Shown here: positions 59,140 to 64,000 of the stretch, in pieces | Layout of the letters: each line of letters begins with the position of its first letter | Position numbering within the stretch: position 1 is the first letter of the stretch | NCBI RefSeq assembly: GCF_008087625.1 | Contig: NZ_CP042997.1 | Span: 5,022,001-5,086,000, forward strand | Direction of reading: 5' to 3' | DNA from: Aquisphaera giovannonii | GTDB taxonomy: Bacteria > Planctomycetota > Planctomycetia > Isosphaerales > Isosphaeraceae | Length of the DNA: 64,000 nt | Position numbers and translations under genes: made by a program | The notes under the pieces: generated by a model | Database searches by the model: none | Told to the model about the DNA's origin: nothing | What the model saw: only the letters and a program-made list of their open reading frames with translations

Positions 59140-60906
59140 TCAGTTCCATTCGTAGCCCATAGCCCCAGTGTACCTCTCGAATCTTTGATCAAACCGTGAT
59201 TTAATGGATTTCAGTCGATCAATTGACCCACCGAAGGCGCCCGCCTTCAAAAGAGACATGTCTGGGCCTACCTGGTCGATCAATTTCTGAAGCTCGGCGG
59301 CGACTGCACCCCCGCCTTGAAGGACGAACAGGCCATGCGGCCCCCACACATCAAGCGAACTTGGATTCCGCATATCTTCTTGGTCTGCATAAGACAGGGC
59401 GGCTATATATTCGAATCGATTAAAGGCTTCTCGAAATTCACGTTCCCCTGACACATAACCATAAAACTCGGGACGAAGCTTATCGAAGAGATGCTGGCTC
59501 GCAGGTAGCTTTTCAAATGCATCTGCTCCTGGAAGGTTTTTGGCAATCCCCTCAAACAGCTGCACAAGATAAGAGTCACCGATTCGATGCCAGAGGCTAT
59601 TCTTGGCACGCTTGCCAGTGCGGCACTGAGTGAGGAGAGCGGCTACGGCATCGTCTCGCTTCGCTGCCGCCGCGGCAACTCCGCAACCGTACATCAAAAG
59701 ACGAACTGGGTATAGTGCCACATGGCACACATCTTCAACGCAGTCGTTCATCTCTGAAGCGGAGGCGACGCACTCTAGGCAACGGACCCAGAGTTTGGCA
59801 TCCGTCCCCCAAAAACCTCCCGCGATCAGCATTGCAAGAAGCGGACCAGAGTCTGCCTCGTATGAGGAGATTCGAGGAGCGAGATCCCGAAAATTCATAC
59901 TCAGGTTTCGTCTGGGATATCTATCTCCGAGAAACAAGGAACTGACTCTCTCCGCCTCACTCATAAATATGTCATGGAGTCGGAGCCGGTACTTGTCCTC
60001 GGATATGTACTTCTTGACCGAGGCCACTGCCATCTGCTTGGTGAGCGGATGGCGCGAGGCGTCCATCGCCTCCATCGCCTCGATCTTTTCCTTGATCTGG
60101 CCGAAGAACGCGTCGGCTCCCATGCCCTTAATGACTTGAGCATTCCGACGCGTGCATATCTCCGCCGCCTTTCCAGACACGTCGCTGTATGCCGACCAAT
60201 AGGTCGTGAAGCGGCGGTTGGGGCACCTCTCAATGGCAGAGCGAAGCGCCACGTCCCACTCGGCCGACCATCCGCAAACGATCAGCCCGTACTCGTCGAA
60301 CACCTGGTCAAGGAGCTTGTCCATCTCCGGCTCGTACTCGGCGAGCTCTGCCTGGGTATTCTTGATGCGGATGTCCGTGTAATCGCCGTGAAGCTTGATG
60401 ATCGTGCATTTCGAGTGGACCAAGGGCGTCGCGCCCTTGGCCTGATCGGCACTCGCAATCACGTTCGGCGTGATTCCGACGGCACCAAGGGCCTGCTCCA
60501 TCAGGCGGTCGAAGTTCGTCGTGACGATGACGCGGATGAGCCCCTTCGCCACGAGCTCTGCAATGGCCCTATGCGCCTCCGTTGGAATCTTCTTCCCTTC
60601 CTCGATCTCCTCGGGCGTAGGATCGAAATACGGGCGTAGCGTGAAATGGCGGTCGGTTTCCTTCTTGGCGAGTTCTTCCAGCAGTACCGAGTAATCCGGC
60701 TGTTGGCCGAACGTTTCCTGATACCAGTCGGCCGGGTCTTTGTCTTCGGCGCCGGATAGAGTTGCCAGTCTCTTTGCAAGGTCGAGGGTGATCTCCCATC
60801 CAGTCTGGATACCGGAAGAGCGGGAGACGCCCGATCCGAGCAGGACTGCATAAACGCCCTTGGCGGAATAAACCGAGAACGCGAGTGAGACTAGTGGGTC
60901 GAGCAT
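59140..60906 (-). CDS. Stand-alone SIR2-domain protein, probable NADase defence effector
   Basis: Protein of 588 residues. Residues about 15-290 form a SIR2-like NAD-binding domain: GSGVSRSSGIQTGW at 24-37, TTNFD at 129-133 and KLHGDY at 171-176, which keep the catalytic Asn and His of the fold. The C-terminal 300 residues are helical and unrecognised, perhaps a sensor. In many anti-phage systems such domains degrade NAD+ on infection, causing abortive arrest. No partner gene is adjacent, so it may act alone. Codon use is markedly less GC-rich than the neighbours, and repeats lie at its left side, suggesting transfer. ATG 60906 has only a weak site upstream. Confidence 0.85.
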   Translation of the reverse strand: MLDPLVSLAFSVYSAKGVYAVLLGSGVSRSSGIQTGWEITLDLAKRLATLSGAEDKDPADWYQETFGQQPDYSVLLEELAKKETDRHFTLRPYFDPTPEEIEEGKKIPTEAHRAIAELVAKGLIRVIVTTNFDRLMEQALGAVGITPNVIASADQAKGATPLVHSKCTIIKLHGDYTDIRIKNTQAELAEYEPEMDKLLDQVFDEYGLIVCGWSAEWDVALRSAIERCPNRRFTTYWSAYSDVSGKAAEICTRRNAQVIKGMGADAFFGQIKEKIEAMEAMDASRHPLTKQMAVASVKKYISEDKYRLRLHDIFMSEAERVSSLFLGDRYPRRNLSMNFRDLAPRISSYEADSGPLLAMLIAGGFWGTDAKLWVRCLECVASASEMNDCVEDVCHVALYPVRLLMYGCGVAAAAAKRDDAVAALLTQCRTGKRAKNSLWHRIGDSYLVQLFEGIAKNLPGADAFEKLPASQHLFDKLRPEFYGYVSGEREFREAFNRFEYIAALSYADQEDMRNPSSLDVWGPHGLFVLQGGGAVAAELQKLIDQVGPDMSLLKAGAFGGSIDRLKSIKSRFDQRFERYTGAMGYEWN

Positions 60907-60973
60907 AGATCACCGGCAACGTGGTCGGGGCATCAGCGTCGAGGCACGAGTGTTCGCCAGTATAGCACGCCCG

Positions 60974-61168
60974 CTAGGCGTCCGGCATCAACACCTCGAG
61001 GCCTGCCACCCTCAGCAGGCCCCGGATAACCTGCCCGTCTGTCGACAGCTTCAGGCCCGGGCCGCGACACTCTTCGCAGCGACGGGTCCTGGGCACGCCG
61101 GGCCACTCAGACTCGCGGCCGTGGCACTCGCAGAGGGGGCACGGGACGAAGATGGGGATGGGGTTCAT
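60974..61168 (-). CDS. Small zinc-ribbon-like protein
   Basis: Protein of 64 residues from MNPIPIFVPCPLCECHGRES. Cysteine pairs CPLC and CEEC, with an extra Cys and His between them, would form a zinc ribbon. The C-terminus LSTDGQVIRGLLRVAGLEVL is a helix. The frame is open further upstream but only through repeat-derived sequence. The initiation site is weak. Function unknown; proteins of this type are often found singly in planctomycete genomes. Confidence 0.5.
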   Translation of the reverse strand: MNPIPIFVPCPLCECHGRESEWPGVPRTRRCEECRGPGLKLSTDGQVIRGLLRVAGLEVLMPDA

Positions 61169-61241
61169 GGCTTTTCGCCGAGCTGGGGCAGTTAGGATAC
61201 AAGTGTATGGAACCCGGAGACGTGCAAGGACGCCCAGGGGA

Positions 61242-61295
61242 GAGTCAAAGGGGACAGGAGAGTCAAAGGGGTCGGGAGCCGAAGAGTCAAAGGGG
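61242..61295 (+). repeat. Three direct copies of GAGTCAAAGGGG
   Basis: Copies start at 61242, 61260 and 61284. They precede the remnant of an IS200-like transposase and may be leftovers of its flanking sequence. Confidence 0.55.
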
Positions 61296-61434
61296 CCACA
61301 AATCGTCAACTGTCCGAGACGCTACGTGGCCGAATTCCGAGGGCCGCGGGGTCAAGCCGAGTTTCCGGATGTTCTTGAGGTCAAGGTTTCGCCACTATCC
61401 GATCGCATAATGCTTATCATAGTGGTGATTCATG

Positions 61435-61700
61435 ATGAAAACGCCATCGGCCACGTGATGGCTCGTGTTGATGACAGGCGGGTCATCGCGGCGGACGACG
61501 ACGAACGCGGCCGGGTCGTGGCTTGCATGGAGAGGGCAGTGCGGCGGTCGGGCTGGATCGCCTGTGCCTGCGTGCCGATGGCCAATCGCCTCCACCTGGT
61601 CGTCAAGACGCCGCGGGCCAACCTCGCCAGGGCATGAAGCTCTTCCTCTCGGCCCATGCCAACGGCCGGGCTCCGCGGCGTTCGGGAGGCCGGCGGAGGC
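61435..61700 (+). pseudogene. IS200-like (Y1/HUH) transposase remnant
   Basis: One frame reads GHVMARVDDRRVIAADDDER, GRVVACMERAVRRSGWIACA and MANRLHLVVKTPRANLARA before a stop. This matches the usual HVxxRGxxRxxIFxDxxDR...MxNHxHLLVETPxxNL layout of Y1 transposases. The HUH motif is ruined (NRLH instead of NHxH). After the stop, KLFLSAHANGRAPRR continues the match (family: FLxxYTxxFNRR). The catalytic C-terminus is missing. It differs from the long transposase at 18.4 kb and is a separate decayed element. Confidence 0.65.
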
Positions 61701-61845
61701 CCGGGCGAACGCGGCCGCTGGCGTCCCGTTCGTGAGTTGGGTTATCATGGCCCGCCGCTCGGGGGCGGGGTGGACTCGCGGGCCCGGAGGGGGCGGGACC
61801 GGGGCGGGCGCAAGGTCGGTCGATTCACGAACGGGACGAGTGGCC

Positions 61846-63228
61846 ATGTCGGGGCTCATCCTCCTCGATCGGGAGCGGACGGTCGCCCCGGACGGGTTCA
61901 ACCGGTGGCTCATCCCGCCCGCGGCGATGGCCGTGCACCTGTGCATCGGCGAGGTCTACGGCTTCAGCGTCTTCAACGTGCCCCTGACCCGCGTGGTCGG
62001 CGTCGCGGAGTCGATCCCCGGTCGCGACTGGACGATCCCGGAGGTCGGGTGGATCTACTCGATCGCCCTGATCCTGCTCGGGCTCTCGGCCGCGGTGCTC
62101 GGCCGGTGGGTGGAGCGCGTTGGGCCGAGGAAGACCATCGTCGCCAGCGCCGCCTGCTTCTGCGGCGGGCTGTGGCTGTCCGCCCTGGGCGTCTCCCTCC
62201 ACAGCATCGGGCTGCTCTACCTGGGGTATGGGGTCCTCGGGGGGATTGGGCTGGGGCTCGGTTATATTGCGCCGGTCTCGACCCTGGTGAAATGGTTCCC
62301 CGACCGGCCGGGCATGGCGACCGGCCTGGCCATCATGGGCTTCGGCGGCGGTGCCCTGATCGGTGCCCCGCTCGGCGTGGAGCTGATGGGGGCCTTCCGG
62401 TCGGCCGGCTCGGTCGGCGTGGAGGAGGCCTTCCTGATCCTGGGCGTCGTCTATGGCGCCTTCATGCTCTTCGGCGCGTTCACGATCCGGGTGCCCGCGA
62501 CCGGGTGGCGGCCGGAGGGGTATGTCCCCCCGGCGAGGCCGAGGCCGCTGGTCACGCATGCGGACGTCCACGTCGATCACGCCTGGAGGACGCGCCCGTT
62601 CTGGCTCCTGTGGGCGGTCCTCTGCCTGAACGTCACGGCCGGGATCGGCATCCTCGGCCAGGCCTCGCTGATCTGCCAGGACATGTTCGGGGTCTCGGCG
62701 TCGGTCGGCGGCGGGTTCGCGGGCCTGCTCAGCCTGTTCAACATGGGGGGCCGCCTCTTCTGGTCCTCGATCTCCGACCTGACCGGGCGGAAGGCCATCT
62801 ACTGCGTCTTCTTCCTCCTGGGGGCGTGCCTCTACGCGATGATCCCCGCCGCCCAGCGGTCGCACAGCGTGGGCCTCTTCGTCGCGCTCACGGCGCTCAT
62901 CATCTCGATGTACGGCGGGGGGTTCGCCACGACCCCCGCGTACCTCCGCGACCTCTTCGGCACCATGCACCTGGGGGCCATCCACGGCCGCCTGATCACC
63001 GCGTGGTCGATGGCGGCGGTCCTCGGCCCCCAGATGGTCAACTACCTCTCGACCTACCGGATCGGGCGAGGCGTGCCGAGGGCGGAGGCCTACAACGCGA
63101 CGATGTACCTGATGGCGGGCCTCCTCCTCGTCGGCCTGGCCTGCAACCTCCTCATCCGCCCGGTCGACGAGCGGTTCCACCACCGCGAGGCCCCCGCGCC
63201 CGGCCCCGCGCCGGCCGAGGCCGGGTGA
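61846..63228 (+). CDS. OFA-type major facilitator (oxalate/formate antiporter family)
   Basis: Inner-membrane protein of 460 residues with 12 predicted helices. The start RWLIPPAAMAVHLCIGEVYG and FSVFNVPLTR, the first loop LGRWVERVGPRKTIV, and GYIAPVSTLVKWFPDRPGMA are hallmarks of the oxalate:formate antiporter (OFA) group of the MFS. The second half has SLFNMGGRLFWSSISDLTGR. It probably moves a small carboxylate. ATG 61846 follows GGGACGAG. A 58-codon gene encoding a single-helix protein follows after 42 bp and is likely its small subunit. Confidence 0.9.
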   Translation: MSGLILLDRERTVAPDGFNRWLIPPAAMAVHLCIGEVYGFSVFNVPLTRVVGVAESIPGRDWTIPEVGWIYSIALILLGLSAAVLGRWVERVGPRKTIVASAACFCGGLWLSALGVSLHSIGLLYLGYGVLGGIGLGLGYIAPVSTLVKWFPDRPGMATGLAIMGFGGGALIGAPLGVELMGAFRSAGSVGVEEAFLILGVVYGAFMLFGAFTIRVPATGWRPEGYVPPARPRPLVTHADVHVDHAWRTRPFWLLWAVLCLNVTAGIGILGQASLICQDMFGVSASVGGGFAGLLSLFNMGGRLFWSSISDLTGRKAIYCVFFLLGACLYAMIPAAQRSHSVGLFVALTALIISMYGGGFATTPAYLRDLFGTMHLGAIHGRLITAWSMAAVLGPQMVNYLSTYRIGRGVPRAEAYNATMYLMAGLLLVGLACNLLIRPVDERFHHREAPAPGPAPAEAG

Positions 63229-63270
63229 CCCGATCCGTCCCTCCCCCCCGATCCGATCCGGAGCGAGCCC

Positions 63271-63447
63271 ATGGCCGACACCGAACGGAAGACCTCGCGG
63301 GAGTCCTCGACGCTGCGGATCGCGGCCTCCTGGCTGCTCGTGCTGATCCCGCTGGGATGGGGCGTCGTCCAGAGCGTGGCCAAGTCGGTGCCGCTGTTCC
63401 GGGCGTCCTCCGCCCCGGGGACGCCCCCCGCGAACGCCGGCCGCTGA
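63271..63447 (+). CDS. Single-helix small protein, probable small subunit of the MFS transporter
   Basis: Protein of 58 residues: a charged N-terminus (MADTERKTSRESSTLR), one transmembrane helix (IAASWLLVLIPLGWGVVQSV), and a short Ala/Pro tail. A GGAGCGAGCC site lies just upstream of the ATG. It is directly downstream of the OFA-type transporter on the same strand. The pattern xLxxSWxxVxxPLxWGVxxxxxK matches small proteins annotated elsewhere as MFS transporter small subunits. Its role may be assembly or stability of the carrier. Confidence 0.7.
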   Translation: MADTERKTSRESSTLRIAASWLLVLIPLGWGVVQSVAKSVPLFRASSAPGTPPANAGR

Positions 63448-63595
63448 CGGGGCGGGGCCCGACTCTACCCGTCGCAGGCCCCGGCGGCCCCCGGCGGGCT
63501 GACGCCGACGCCCGGCGCTCCGTGTCCGTCCCATCAGTACGGCGTGGTCGAGCCCGGAGGCCCTCCGGCTCCCCCCCGGGCAACCTTATCGTTGC

Positions 63596-63940
63596 CGACA
63601 AATCGAGCCGGGTGGGCCTTCCGATCCCTCCCCCGACCGTGGCTGACCGCCCGACACATTTGTCCGCCTGGAGACGATGGACTCTCCCCTCCCCCCCGGT
63701 GGGGGAGGGTCAGGGAGAGGGGGGCAGGGCCCCTCGATCGCGGGACGAGGCTCCGAATCGGAGCAGGCCTCTCCCGAGGAACTGCTGCCCTCTGGCATGT
63801 CGGAGGCGGTCGCCCCCTCTCCCTAGCCCTCCCCCACCGGGGGGGAGGGGACAGGAGTGTTGCCTCCGGGGTGAAGGAATGTGTCGGGCGGCCAGCCCAC
63901 GGTGGGGGGAGGGGACCGGAATGGTCCCTCGCCTCGAGTT
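63596..63940. repeat. Large imperfect inverted repeat, about 345 bp
   Basis: The core arms 63685-63723 and 63813-63851 (39 bp) are reverse complements with only two mismatches, separated by 89 bp. Similarity continues outward with more mismatches: ACCGCCCGACACATT-like segments and then CAAATCGAG against CTCGAGTTG pair across the centre near 63768. The element encodes nothing and could form a giant cruciform or RNA hairpin. It resembles a long-TIR MITE. Confidence 0.75.
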
Positions 63941-63960
63941 GTGGGTAGAGCAAAGCCCCG

Positions 63961-64000
63961 GCGACGGGGAGCGCCGGATCCGCTTCCCCCCTTACGAAGG
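63961..64000 (+). mobile_element. Partial sequence resembling the MITE interior
   Basis: GCGCCGGATCCGCTTCCCCC and CTTACGAAGG at the window edge match the MITE interior (GGGCCGGATTCGATTCCCCC then CTTACGAAGGGG) closely. A further copy or a related element probably continues beyond the window. Confidence 0.45.

Larger units (their letters stand above)
63448..64000. other. Right-end non-coding region with large palindrome
   Basis: No gene is seen. It holds the 345-bp imperfect palindrome (63596-63940) and, at the very end, a fragment resembling the MITE interior. Open frames on both strands encode similar PPPRWGRxRERG-type sequences only because the DNA is palindromic. Confidence 0.55.

Overview
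The window reads as chromosomal DNA of a high-GC planctomycete, most likely of the Isosphaeraceae. The lineage is inferred from gene content: a LEPR-XLL surface protein and a PEP-CTERM protein side by side, three large Hanks-type Ser/Thr kinases fused to WD40, FHA or TPR modules, an IS200-like HUH transposase of the MSRCRRAD type, and many short interspersed GC-rich repeats. No rRNA, tRNA or CRISPR array was found.

Layout. 0-5 kb: tail of a hybrid histidine kinase, then a reverse-strand pair of secreted/surface proteins. 5.8-7.8 kb: a flavin monooxygenase divergent from its probable TetR repressor, with paired operators between them. 7.8-12.5 kb: toxin-antitoxin loci in all states (two decayed, one intact, one antitoxin that has lost its toxin), a MITE-like element and a TolB-like propeller. 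12.5-18 kb: a lower-GC island with a gene of unknown function, a large N6-adenine DNA methyltransferase and a ComEC-like metallo-beta-lactamase; it looks horizontally acquired and is a candidate undescribed defence module. 18-20.4 kb: an HUH (REP-associated type) transposase flanked by related repeat arrays in opposite orientation. 20.5-33 kb: an intact VapBC pair, a kelch-like surface protein, two Ser/Thr kinases, small enzymes, a second MITE copy and a tandem pair of SPFH proteins.

33-41 kb: a STAS protein and a sigma-54 activator (GAF-PAS-AAA+-Fis) divergent from a seven-gene operon (DUF417, quinone oxidoreductase, cupin, DoxX-like, two cytochrome P460, NTF2-like). A near-consensus -24/-12 promoter and two upstream palindromes lie between them, so the activator probably drives the operon. 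40.8-41.7 kb is a patchwork of three truncated genes. 42-55 kb: an SDR/membrane fusion, an FeS photolyase, a fasciclin protein, a TPR kinase, a RelA/SpoT-like protein, a Baeyer-Villiger-type monooxygenase and a cupin.

55-58.7 kb: a reverse-strand operon of four genes, each overlapping the next by 4 nt, encoding a phosphonate/phosphite-type ABC transporter plus a phosphite dehydrogenase-like enzyme (ptxABCD arrangement). 59-64 kb: a stand-alone SIR2-domain protein of foreign character, a decayed IS200-like transposase, an OFA-type MFS transporter with a probable 58-residue small subunit, and a roughly 345-bp imperfect palindrome at the window edge. Starts were chosen from ribosome-binding sites and family alignments recalled from knowledge; no database search was run.
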